Of a stretch of DNA of 64,000 bases, positions 47,008-54,643 are shown piece by piece. Numbering within the stretch: position 1 is the stretch's first letter; every line of letters begins with the position of its first letter. The notes beneath the pieces are model-generated. The model made no database searches, had not been told where the DNA came from, and saw nothing but the letters and a program-made list of their open reading frames with translations. Where the stretch lies: NCBI GenBank assembly GCA_030248195.1, contig JASAND010028112.1:1-64000 (forward strand). Direction: 5' to 3'. The position numbers and the translations under genes were made by a program. The DNA comes from Trissonchulus latispiculum. Lineage: Eukaryota; Nematoda; Enoplea; Enoplida; Ironidae.

Positions 47008-47749
47008 CACGGGGGACTTCGAAACCAACTCTCTAAATGACTACCGGGTAAAGCTACCTCATAGAATAAAATTACAGGGTGAGTGGGAAGTTGCTCTCGT
47101 AGAAATGATGTATCCAGTGACTTGGGGTAATCTTTCTGCAGCTAACTCCGCCGTGTCCTTTAAGTTTCCTGACAAGACGTCAATGGTTAAACTCCTACCA
47201 AAACGACACTACGAAACAGTGGACGACCTATGCGATGCAATCAATTTCACAATACTCAACATGGAACACCCCGTTACAGGGGAGAGAGCACCAATTAAAT
47301 TTAGATTCGATGGGTATAGGCACAGAGTAATGTTTTCAATACCAAAGACCTTTCCCAATACCGTTAAGTTAAGCAACAATCTCTGGATGATGTTAGGCTA
47401 CTACCCTGACCCAATGCAAAGAGACGGTGACCCTGTAGACGACCAAATAGTTTTCGTTGCTGAGTCTGAACCTGATCTTAGACTGGGTTTCTACTCTCTC
47501 TTCGTTTACTGCGACCTGGTGGCCCCTCAACTTATAGGAAACGCACTGGTTCCTCTCATTCGGGTAGTTACAACTGAGGGAACTCATGGGGCGGTAGTAA
47601 ATAAGGAATACCACAATCCACATTACGTCCCTGTCCTCCACAAAGAGTTCGGCACTGTGGAAATTAATATAAACGATGATTCGGGAAGGCCTGTGCAATT
47701 TGCTTTTGGAAAAGTATACGTTAAGCTTCACTTTCGAAGACGACGATAA
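46976..47749 (+). CDS. Putative penton-type minor capsid protein
   Basis: 257 residues. The N-terminus (FYMFLPSN ... GEWEVALVEMMYPVTW) is a signature of a conserved Polinton protein. I tentatively assign it to the single jelly-roll minor (vertex) capsid protein on size, position just before the capsid cluster, and predicted beta-rich sequence. The start lies inside the integrase 3' end in another frame. AGATAATAAAAACTCGG (46,883-46,899) is a candidate promoter element. It joins the next gene through TAATG. Confidence 0.65.
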   Translation: MTDFYMFLPSNTGDFETNSLNDYRVKLPHRIKLQGEWEVALVEMMYPVTWGNLSAANSAVSFKFPDKTSMVKLLPKRHYETVDDLCDAINFTILNMEHPVTGERAPIKFRFDGYRHRVMFSIPKTFPNTVKLSNNLWMMLGYYPDPMQRDGDPVDDQIVFVAESEPDLRLGFYSLFVYCDLVAPQLIGNALVPLIRVVTTEGTHGAVVNKEYHNPHYVPVLHKEFGTVEININDDSGRPVQFAFGKVYVKLHFRRRR

Positions 47750-48162
47750 TGCGCTGCCAGTACATACCCGAAACTCAAGATACTTGGGAGGTGACCCTAC
47801 TTCAAACTGGTGGGGCGCTTCCTGCATACGCGGGGCTTCCGTACCAACGAGGAGCAGGGATAGGCAACATATTCCGGGGACTCTTTCGAGCTGCACTTCC
47901 TATACTAAAACGAGTCGGTCTATCTGCAGGCAAAAGTCTAGCAAAAAACGCGTTAGCCCTAGCATCAGACGTAACCCAAGGTGAAAACATAAAAGCAGCT
48001 GCGAAACGGAGAGGTAAACAGTTTCTTGGTGAGACATTAACCGCTGCTGGTGAACATATTCAACAAGGCGAAGGCATTGGCCAAAGACCTAAATCTAACA
48101 ACATAAAAGGAGTACGTGGACGAGGTAGACCACCAAAGCAAAAACTAGATATATTCACATAA
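47749..48162 (+). CDS. Small glycine-rich virion-type protein
   Basis: 137 residues, basic. GLPYQRGAGIGNIFRGLFRA is a conserved amphipathic segment seen in Polinton small virion proteins; similarity to adenovirus pVI/pX-like membrane-active proteins is inference. The C-terminus RGRGRPPKQK resembles an AT-hook. LQTGGA upstream of the amphipathic segment may be a protease site. Start and stop overlap neighbours through TAATG junctions. ACATAAAAGG (48,101-48,110) lies 52 bp before the capsid ATG. Confidence 0.6.
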   Translation: MRCQYIPETQDTWEVTLLQTGGALPAYAGLPYQRGAGIGNIFRGLFRAALPILKRVGLSAGKSLAKNALALASDVTQGENIKAAAKRRGKQFLGETLTAAGEHIQQGEGIGQRPKSNNIKGVRGRGRPPKQKLDIFT

Positions 48163-48646
48163 TGACCAAACAAGTCGATTCACGATCTCTTCCTGGGTTT
48201 AAGTCGGAACTGGACCTGTTCTCTGTCCCACCTACTCAAGTTGCCGTGGAGCATGGGTACTGGGCGGAAATAGGACCTCAAAATCCAATTACTGACTCAG
48301 GACCTTACCGTTTCACCGTTCCTAAAGACTCGTACATGCTTGATCTAAACAAAAATTACCTCTACCTTAGGGTTAAAATTGAAGGAGATGCAGGGACTCC
48401 CATTAATCTTTTTGGCAAAACGTTCTTTCAGCGATGTATAGTGAAACTTTCAGATAAGGAAATCTACAACTCGGGGCCCCACTACACGTACCAAGCCTAC
48501 ATTGAAACTATGCTAAATTATTCTCGGAATGCAAAAGAGGGCCACTTGCAGGCTGCCGGTTATGAGTTCGACTCGGGTACACGAGGCACCTGGGTTGCAA
48601 CAAAATCCGCTGAGTTTATGGCACCGATCCACTGCGACTTGTTTAA
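48162..48646 (+). CDS. Major capsid protein, 5' part (gene interrupted)
   Basis: This is the N-terminal 161 codons of the double jelly-roll major capsid protein, the main shell subunit of Polinton virus-like particles. ELDLFSVPPTQVAVEHGYWA and DLNKNYLYLRVKI are family signatures. The coding sequence is cut at TTAA 48,643-48,646 by a 981-bp element, and the interrupted frame then runs on into the element to a stop at 48,737. The gene as it stands cannot make full capsid protein. The remainder continues at 49,632. Confidence 0.88.
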
Positions 48647-49627
48647 GGTCGTGCACCCCTTACGTGCAGATATAATTGCAGAAAGTGCAATTATTGCCCG
48701 ATTTCATTCAAATTTTCAGAAAATACATCGAGAATGATAATAAACGTCCTATAAAAACACCAGCTTCATAGCGCTCATGTACCGTGAGAAACAAAAATTT
48801 GAAGTTCTAGAACTATATATAGAAAATTATGCCCAGCGACTATAATCATTTTAAAGCTTATTATGTGCTCTACAACTTTGCTTTTAGACATAAGTCTCTA
48901 GCTCGTATCGTTTTTGAGCAGTGAATTTTTGAACACTTTTTGCTCGAAAATTGGTTATTTTTGACACGATCTTGCTGAAAACAGTTTTTGTCGAATTGAA
49001 GTCAGTGTACGCTACAAGCGTATGCAAGTTTATACTCAAATTAAAGAGCTTCGACAGAGGCACAAATTAGGTTAATTAGAGCCCTGTACACTGAATAAGC
49101 CTAAAGTTCTGGGCGAATAACTGATTTTGTCAAATTGCGGCCAAAATTTTTTGACCGAAGATTGCTCCACAACCAATGGGTGGATCTAAAAGATATACTA
49201 CATATAGTATGTTTGGACAATTTGCCAGGGGCGGTTTTTTATTTTTCTTTTTATCAGCCTCCAATCAAGAGCAATGATTTTTCAAAGTTGGATAAAATGC
49301 CAAATTTACAGAAAATGCTCAATTGCTGCATACAGAAACGATATTTTGACAAAATCAAAAAACCGTCCCTGGCAAATTATCTCAGAAACACATTGGAAAC
49401 GATCATTTTCTTGTTGCGTAAAAATTTTCCAGACAAAAACTTGGTCAAAAATTGGGGCTATGTATGGTAAGTTTGCGAGCAATACAAACCAGGTAGACAC
49501 GTTTCAATGATACCAAACGACGCAGCAGATGTAGAGCTTCATTTTGATATGTGGCTCAATTTATAGCTCCCAATATTGAGTAAGTTATAGCTTTCCAAAG
49601 TGGACTGAATGTAAGGGAAGTGCGACC
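48647..49627. mobile_element. TTAA-flanked non-autonomous element, family 1, inside capsid gene
   Basis: The target TTAA is duplicated (48,643-48,646 and 49,628-49,631). Ends are GGTCGTGCACCCCTTAC / GTAAGGGAAGTGCGACC. It is homologous over its length to the RBX1 intron 3 copy (7529-9221). It has no coding capacity, so it must be moved by a transposase supplied elsewhere. Confidence 0.88.
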
Positions 49628-49631
49628 TTAA

Positions 49632-50394
49632 ACAGGAAAGGTACCTCCTAAGCGACTGTCAACTGACTATTGAGTTGCACAGAAACCCCGATGAGTTCTG
49701 TCTTAGTTCCCAGGGGAGCAGCAAAGTCAATGTTGAGGACATGCGCTGGTACGTAAGGAAGGTCAGGTGCCAGGACTCAATGTCTTTAGCTATTGAAAAC
49801 ATTCTTTCCCAAGGGAATACCGCTAAGTACCCAATCAGACGAACAAAGGTGGTAGCACGACATCTGAGCGCAGGCATACAAACCATTGTCGAAAACTCTA
49901 TATTTACTGGCCAACTTCCCAGAAAGGTAATTATTGGGGTGGTGAAGTCCGAGGCATTCAACGGTTCCTTAACAGCTGATCCCCTGGCACTGGAGACCAT
50001 TAACATCACCGAAATTAGTCTAAAATGTGGGGACGAATACATACCTAGACAACCCATGAAAATTGATTTCTCAAAACCTCGGGGGTACACCTTCCCTTTT
50101 GTTTTCCTTTTTGAAGCTATCGATATGGCTGGGGATGACAGAGGGTGCTATATTAGCTACACAGATTTTAAAGATGGTAACGCTTTCTTCGCCTTTGATC
50201 TAACCCCGGATAATACCGACACTGGCGCCATGCAGCTAATTCGAGAGGGAGACGTCTCTTTACGGATGGAACTGAGTAAAGCGCTGAGTGCTACAAGCTA
50301 TCCTCAGGGGGTTGAAATCATTATATACGGGGAATTTGATAACCTCATATCTATCGACTATAATCGAACACCTTTCTTCGATTACGCCATATGA
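49632..50394 (+). CDS. Major capsid protein, 3' part
   Basis: This 254-codon frame picks up after the TTAA element in the phase left by the 5' part, so the insertion is the only visible break. It contains the second jelly-roll region (FCLSSQGS, PRKVIIGVV, EISLKCGDEYIP). The full gene would be about 416 codons, at the small end for Polinton capsids. It ends with an ATGA overlap with the protease. Confidence 0.85.
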
Positions 50395-50813
50395 ATACGC
50401 TAGAAATTGAAAACACACTAGCTCCCCTCGTCCAAAATTTCGTTGGAGTCTTTCCCATTGATCACCTTCCTGACATTCACCATGAAACGAGCTGCTTCGT
50501 AGCAAACACCGACCCCTGTCAACTTCCTGGCCAGCACTGGGTTGCGATGTATTTAGATGATTACGCTGAATACTTCGATAGCTACGGCCGGCCTCCACTT
50601 AAAGGGTTTGAAAAGTACTTTATCGATAGATTGCAAAAACATAATTCCATTCGCTTACAAGATTACACTACTTTCGTTTGTGGGGAGTACTGTGTCTACT
50701 TTCTCTATCACCGGGATAAAGGGTTTTCTTTTGAAGATATTATCTCCTTTCTTCGAGAACGACCTTCTAGAAACGACGAAATCGTTGAAAGCTTCATAGA
50801 ATGTCTGAGGTAA
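50391..50813 (+). CDS. Adenovirus-type cysteine protease (maturation protease)
   Basis: 140 residues. It is predicted to process virion precursor proteins during maturation. The triad is H49 (PGQHWVAMY), D63 (YFDSYGRPP) and C101 (CGEYCVYF), with Q90 a candidate oxyanion residue. This is the Ulp1-like/adenain order H-D-C. It is shorter than adenovirus protease (about 200 residues) but typical for Polintons. The start overlaps the capsid stop by 4 bp. Confidence 0.9.
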   Translation: MNTLEIENTLAPLVQNFVGVFPIDHLPDIHHETSCFVANTDPCQLPGQHWVAMYLDDYAEYFDSYGRPPLKGFEKYFIDRLQKHNSIRLQDYTTFVCGEYCVYFLYHRDKGFSFEDIISFLRERPSRNDEIVESFIECLR

Positions 50814-50906
50814 AACTAGCCAATCAGGAACGAGACTCTGCGTGGTGCTCTACCTTCAGTAAGGGCTGTAAGGATACACCTACGATACGACACATTCAGC
50901 TACGTA

Positions 50907-51398
50907 ATGTCTGACCTGAAAATTGAAAATATCGTGCTCAGCGGTAAATTTCAACAACCTATCGACCTCGGTACAATTCCTGGTGCCAAGTACAATCCTC
51001 AAAAATTCAGTGGAGCATCTTTACGGTGGGACCCCGTTACATTCGTTATATTCAAAACTGGAACTTTCAATTGTCTGGGAGCTAAACAGCAAGAGGATGC
51101 AGAAAAGGCTATTCAGGAAGTTGCAAACGTACTCGGAGTTGGAGTATCCAGCTTCAGGGTCGTAAACATGGTAGGTTCATTCACCTTTGACCGGAGAGTG
51201 GATTTACCAACTATGCATAAATGGCTAGACAACGCAGCTATTGAGCCCGAATTGTTCTCTGGCATTACATTCACTAGTCTGGGTCTAAAAGTACGAATGT
51301 TTCACAATGGGAAAGGCTTCATTGTTAACGGACGAAGTGAAGAGCAGTTACGTGCCGCCCATAGAGTTCTCAGGAGGCGTATCCTTCGGCTGGGGTAA
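50907..51398 (+). CDS. TATA-binding protein (TBP) homologue encoded by the Polinton
   Basis: 163 residues: a complete TBP saddle and almost nothing else. Repeat 1 runs about 5-80 (ENIVLSGKF, AKYNPQKFSG, FVIFKTGTFNCLGAK) and repeat 2 about 84-160 (VVNMVGSF, IEPELFSGITF, VRMFHNGKGFIVNG). The four phenylalanines that kink TATA DNA in eukaryotic TBP are all at the right places: F34, F49, F117, F132. The minor-groove asparagines also match (N8, N87). The C-terminus is basic (RRRILRLG). TBP nucleates pre-initiation complexes; a viral copy could direct host polymerase to element promoters. It lies in the plus-strand cluster 93 bp after the protease, and its 3' end overlaps the next ORF. CCAATCAGG (about 50,820) lies upstream. 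Fold assignment is strong; function is inference. Confidence 0.9.
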   Translation: MSDLKIENIVLSGKFQQPIDLGTIPGAKYNPQKFSGASLRWDPVTFVIFKTGTFNCLGAKQQEDAEKAIQEVANVLGVGVSSFRVVNMVGSFTFDRRVDLPTMHKWLDNAAIEPELFSGITFTSLGLKVRMFHNGKGFIVNGRSEEQLRAAHRVLRRRILRLG

Positions 51399-51696
51399 AA
51401 CACTAATCACAGTCTGCTCTATCTCCCTTGCTGCTGTTACACTGACTGTCTTAGTAGGTGCACTTATTTCCCCAAAGTTTCTATGCCTTGAAAAAACAAA
51501 GATAGACCAACTCAGAAAATCATTCGATCAAAAGGTTAATCTAAGCGTTCTCGGAACTGAGCCTTGTTGGTACTCTCTCAATATCGACTGGGCTGAGATA
51601 TGCTTCAGTCACAACTATGACGTCCTAAGCGTCTCTATCCCAACAGTCCTTTTAAGGGCTCCCCAAGGAAAAGGGGTAAAAACCACCTGTACATAG
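51307..51696 (+). CDS. Small single-span membrane protein
   Basis: 129 residues from the only in-frame ATG, overlapping the TBP gene by 92 bp in another frame. A clear membrane segment lies at about 34-54 (LITVCSISLAAVTLTVLVGA), followed by a short domain with paired cysteines (TEPCWYSLNIDWAEICFS). No family is recognised. Its build resembles the 43,848-44,234 protein. Confidence 0.6.
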   Translation: MGKASLLTDEVKSSYVPPIEFSGGVSFGWGKTLITVCSISLAAVTLTVLVGALISPKFLCLEKTKIDQLRKSFDQKVNLSVLGTEPCWYSLNIDWAEICFSHNYDVLSVSIPTVLLRAPQGKGVKTTCT

Positions 51697-52048
51697 TGTA
51701 TATAGTTTGTAGGGACCAAAAAAATTATAAACTACAAAACTACAAAAACACTGCAAAACTAAAAGTACAAAAAATTACAAAACAAAAACCATTAATGCGG
51801 CCTGGGTGACAGCTCAGAAGGTTCCCAAGCCCTTCCGGTAAGCCGGTAAAATCGCAGAGGGGTGGACTCAAATTTTGTGAAGTTAGCACTACATCTCGTG
51901 AATGGTCAACGTAAGTGGAAAGCCAAGCAACTATTAGCTAGCTCAGAAATTATATAAACGATCAAATACTTGGTACCCCGTCAGTCTGACTTAATCTGCC
52001 ATTGTGAACGGTCGGTTTTCTCGCTCTTACATTACAGCTGTGTAGTAA
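51697..52048. other. Polinton intergenic region
   Basis: A-rich ACTACAAAAC repeats (51,733-51,790) and CTTCCGGTAAGCCGG. TTATATAAACGATC (51,948-51,961) is a TATA-like candidate for the next gene. No gene is recognised. Confidence 0.4.
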
Positions 52049-52420
52049 AAATGTTGTGGTGGTGCTGGTTTGGGACTTATATACCTGGAAATTGAGGTAT
52101 TTGCAAAGAGTAAAAGAGAATTTTTAACTTTAGAGGCTGCACTTGAGGATGCTGAATCTACAGATTTCTCTTATCCTGATTGTTTTGGAGATCCCTGTTT
52201 GGCCGTTTTGGAAGCAGACGTTTTGGTAGATTTTTGGAAAACAAATTATGATAACGGTCGTATTATCGGATTGAAGTGTTTATCACCCAAAGAAGTAAAC
52301 CAGGAGTTAGAATGGATTTCGGATATTATTAAAGAAAGGACTCCTTGGTGGCAAAGGTTACTGCAATGGAATTCAGCAAGAATCGAGGCTGGAAAATTGT
52401 TGCACAGCTTGTGTCATTAA
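52049..52420 (+). CDS. Unrecognised Polinton ORF without ATG
   Basis: This 123-codon frame reads IYLEIEVFAKSKREFLTLEA ... WWQRLLQWNSARIEAGKLL. It looks like real protein (balanced composition, amphipathic helices) but has no in-frame ATG. ATG 52,051 lies in another frame and hits a stop after 14 codons. A splice, a frameshift mutation or a non-AUG start are possible. Family not recognised. Confidence 0.45.
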   Translation, partial: KCCGGAGLGLIYLEIEVFAKSKREFLTLEAALEDAESTDFSYPDCFGDPCLAVLEADVLVDFWKTNYDNGRIIGLKCLSPKEVNQELEWISDIIKERTPWWQRLLQWNSARIEAGKLLHSLCH

Positions 52421-52445
52421 TAAAAGAAAGAAAGCAACAAAAAAT

Positions 52446-52492
52446 CAATAAAAACGATAAATCAATAAAAACGATAAATTAATAAAAGCAGG
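52446..52492 (+). promoter_or_regulatory. Triple ATAAAA motif array before the nuclease gene
   Basis: CAATAAAAACGATAAAT occurs twice (52,446 and 52,463), followed by TAATAAAAGCAGG (52,480-52,492), upstream of the ORFs starting at 52,523 and 52,726. The words match those before PolB. Confidence 0.5.
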
Positions 52493-52522
52493 ATATAGAG
52501 TTATGATTTATTTCCGCGGTAA

Positions 52523-52741
52523 ACATTTCAACTGTGTATACGCATATACGCATTTCTTAAATATTTCAAAGAAGTTAGTAGCCCATCCAAGAAACTAAGC
52601 GTCCCTCAAAAGCGAGTAAAAACTTTAACGTCAAAGCAGAAAGAGATAAGAAAAGAAAGAAATAAAAGACTGGACGAGTACGAAAAAATTCACTGCAGAT
52701 ATTGTGGGCAGAAGAAATCTAAGAAATGTCGGCAGCGATAG
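52523..52741 (+). CDS. Basic Cys-containing ORF without ATG
   Basis: A 72-codon frame, strongly basic, reads KQKEIRKERNKRLDEYEKIH followed by CRYCGQKKSKKC, a possible zinc-knuckle remnant. The stop TAG (52,739-52,741) overlaps the nuclease start, like other junctions in this element. The missing ATG suggests a spliced upstream exon or decay. Assignment uncertain. Confidence 0.35.
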   Translation, partial: TFQLCIRIYAFLKYFKEVSSPSKKLSVPQKRVKTLTSKQKEIRKERNKRLDEYEKIHCRYCGQKKSKKCRQR

Positions 52742-53499
52742 ATATACAGATTTTTTTGTCCACCTTGGGCCAGAACAACAACGAATCCTGGTTCAGCCAC
52801 AGGAAGGGAAGAATAACTAGCTCAAAATTTGGTGACGTACTTATGGTAAAGTCGGAGAAAGCAGCCAAAAATCTTGCAGAACGAATAAATAATCCAGAGA
52901 GAAAGTCAATTCCAGCGTGCATCTACGGATTGCGGCACGAGGACGAGGGGAGACAAGCATATATTCGACACATGAACTATGCAGTTCGAGTTCTCCCAGC
53001 AGGGTTTTGCGTTCCTCCTCACTTAGATTGGTTGGGTGGGAGTCCTGACGGAATTGTGTACGAGGATGGCAACCCGGACCCATGGCTTTTAGAAATCAAG
53101 ACAATTTACGATCAGAATCCCAAACCCCGTTCTATTTTCGAAATCGTTCTCCAAAGGAAAGGGTTCTACCTAATTTCCCAGGGCACCAAACTTGTCCTAA
53201 AAAGACGGCATAAGTATTTCTATCAGATTATGGGAATGATGGGTCTTACAGGAATAAACAGATGCGACTTGGTTGTGCACGCTCCGAGAAAAAATGAGCT
53301 ACTAGTATTTCGAGTTGATTTTGAGGAAAGTACTTGGAAATGGATGATCGAAGGATTGGAAAAGTTTAACAAAAAGTTTGTAAGCGGAGAGTACATAAAA
53401 GCAGACATAAAAACAGACATAAAAACAGTAAAGTCTATAAACGACGTGAAAGAACACCTGAAGAAATTTTACTACAATGGAGCCAACCACAGTAAATGA
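52726..53499 (+). CDS. YqaJ/lambda-exonuclease-type nuclease
   Basis: 257 residues. Predicted DNA exonuclease of the PD-(D/E)xK fold, used by many DNA viruses for recombination or genome processing. Motifs: GRITSSKFGDV (about 28-38), GLRHEDEGRQAY with E74, GGSPDGIV with catalytic D108, and LLEIKTIY with E123 and K125; KYFYQIMGMMGLTG supplies the downstream Q motif. All expected catalytic residues are present. The 3' end overlaps the NADAR gene by 23 bp and itself contains three ATAAAA motifs. Confidence 0.88.
   Translation: MSAAIDIQIFLSTLGQNNNESWFSHRKGRITSSKFGDVLMVKSEKAAKNLAERINNPERKSIPACIYGLRHEDEGRQAYIRHMNYAVRVLPAGFCVPPHLDWLGGSPDGIVYEDGNPDPWLLEIKTIYDQNPKPRSIFEIVLQRKGFYLISQGTKLVLKRRHKYFYQIMGMMGLTGINRCDLVVHAPRKNELLVFRVDFEESTWKWMIEGLEKFNKKFVSGEYIKADIKTDIKTVKSINDVKEHLKKFYYNGANHSK
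53391..53430 (+). promoter_or_regulatory. Three CATAAAA motifs inside the nuclease 3' end
   Basis: GTACATAAAAGC, GACATAAAAACAG and GACATAAAAACAG lie 47-86 bp before the NADAR start codon. They force the repetitive protein sequence IKADIKTDIKT. Candidate promoter of the NADAR gene. Confidence 0.45.
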
Positions 53500-53986
53500 T
53501 TGCGCTACTTTCTCTACTGGCTACTGCCCTCTAAGCAACGTTCACTTCAGCCCCTTTCGACTTCATGGAAAAATGTATTACTCAGTCCAACAGTGGTATG
53601 AAAGCGAAAAAGCAGCATACTTTAATGATTGGGAAAGCAGAAAAGCGATTCTAAACGAAAAAACAGCTAGACGTCAAAAAGAAGCTGCGAAGAACATAAA
53701 AGGATTTGATGAAAAGGTTTGGGATCTAATTAAGGACAAAGTTGTTCTAGAGGGAATTCGAGCAAAATTTGAACAAAACAAACAAGCTAGAGAAATATTA
53801 CTCCGGACCGGTGAAAGGAAAATTGTCTTTGTTAACTCCTTTGAAAAATACTGGGGGACTGGAACGGAAAATTTTATCGAAAGCTATCAAGGGAAAAACC
53901 GTCTTGGGAATCTGCTGGAAAAATTAAGGGACGAAATAAATACAAGCACGCCGTGTAGAATCTCAAAGTCTGCACAGAAATCATAA
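53477..53986 (+). CDS. NADAR-family (YbiA-like) N-glycosidase homologue
   Basis: 169 residues. Family members cleave N-glycosidic bonds; known activities include riboflavin-pathway intermediates (YbiA/RibX) and removal of ADP-ribose from guanine opposite DarT1-type toxins. Signatures in order: LSNVHFSPFRLHGK (19-32), SVQQWYESEKAAYF (36-49), GIRAKFEQNKQAREILLRTG (93-112), YWGTG (125-129) and GKNRLGNLLEKLR (139-151). The usual Glu in the SVEQ-type motif is Gln38 here, which may alter activity. Length is typical. It is the second-last gene, beside the nuclease, where Polintons carry cargo. A role in countering host NAD/ADP-ribose defence is only a hypothesis. Confidence 0.85.
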   Translation: MEPTTVNDCATFSTGYCPLSNVHFSPFRLHGKMYYSVQQWYESEKAAYFNDWESRKAILNEKTARRQKEAAKNIKGFDEKVWDLIKDKVVLEGIRAKFEQNKQAREILLRTGERKIVFVNSFEKYWGTGTENFIESYQGKNRLGNLLEKLRDEINTSTPCRISKSAQKS

Positions 53987-53988
53987 GA

Positions 53989-54234
53989 ATGGAGTGCAGT
54001 TACTATTGGAGCATTATTCTAGATAGCGGGGAAACTTCTTTAGGGACCGGGTTTTTTGATTCATTTGCAGAAGCAAGGATGGACGCTGAAAATTTCATTA
54101 GAAACCACCCAGAAGTTAAGGCTGTGGGTATACTTTTAGAAAAGGCTTTACCGTTTCGAAGTGAAGTAAAAATGAGAATATTTGTTTGTCTTGCAGACGG
54201 AAATGAGTATGCAGTAGGTCATAGCAATCATTAA
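53989..54234 (+). CDS. Small unknown protein at the right end of the Polinton
   Basis: 81 residues, 2 bp after the NADAR stop, so probably co-expressed. It reads CSYYWSIILDSGETSLGTGF, then alternating helix and strand-like segments ending ADGNEYAVGHSNH. No family is recognised and there are no membrane segments. A TA microsatellite (54,273-54,290) follows before the TIR. Confidence 0.6.
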   Translation: MECSYYWSIILDSGETSLGTGFFDSFAEARMDAENFIRNHPEVKAVGILLEKALPFRSEVKMRIFVCLADGNEYAVGHSNH

Positions 54235-54458
54235 TCTACCTTTACCCCAACAGTCCTCTTTAGGACTACTGTATATATATATATATATGTATACATATTT
54301 GTTATTAATTTTGCATAGAAAATGTAAAAAAATTAGATATAAAATGAAAAAAATGGATGGTGATGGACCGGGAAAAACGATAATTACATTAGCTAGCTAG
54401 GTAGGAAGTGTAGTTACTTAGGTAGCTTAGCTAACTGACTCAGCTTAGGCAGGTAATG

Positions 54459-54643
54459 TCCGGTAATGGGCCGACGCCGGGTCCCAAGCCCCGGGGGAAG
54501 AACACAGAGGGACGGAACGGAACAGTTTAGCAGAATCAAAAGAGAGGGGAATGTGCAATGGACTCAAATAGGAAGAAGGCCAGGAAGGGGGAAACGGTCA
54601 CTCCCTCCCAGAGTGCGGCTCGAAAAAAGGATACTATACTACT
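54459..54643 (-). repeat. Polinton right terminal inverted repeat
   Basis: Inverted copy of 37,096-37,280, ending ATACTATACTACT at the element border, followed by the target duplication GGGGTA (54,644-54,649). Confidence 0.95.

Larger units (their letters stand above)
37096..54643. mobile_element. Polinton/Maverick virus-like transposon, 17.5 kb
   Basis: Complete element with 185-bp terminal inverted repeats starting AGTAGTATAGTATCC, and a 6-bp target duplication GGGGTA at 37,090-37,095 and 54,644-54,649. It has the diagnostic gene set: protein-primed PolB, DD35E integrase, A32-type ATPase, adenovirus-type protease, major and putative minor capsid proteins. The cargo (TBP homologue, YqaJ nuclease, NADAR protein) sits at the right. 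Damage: one stop in PolB and a TTAA-element insertion in the major capsid gene. The nearly identical TIRs suggest recent integration. Confidence 0.96.

Noticed and set aside
48893..49510. ORFs inside the TTAA element in the capsid gene
   Set aside because: The homologous intron copy does not preserve these frames, so the element is non-coding.
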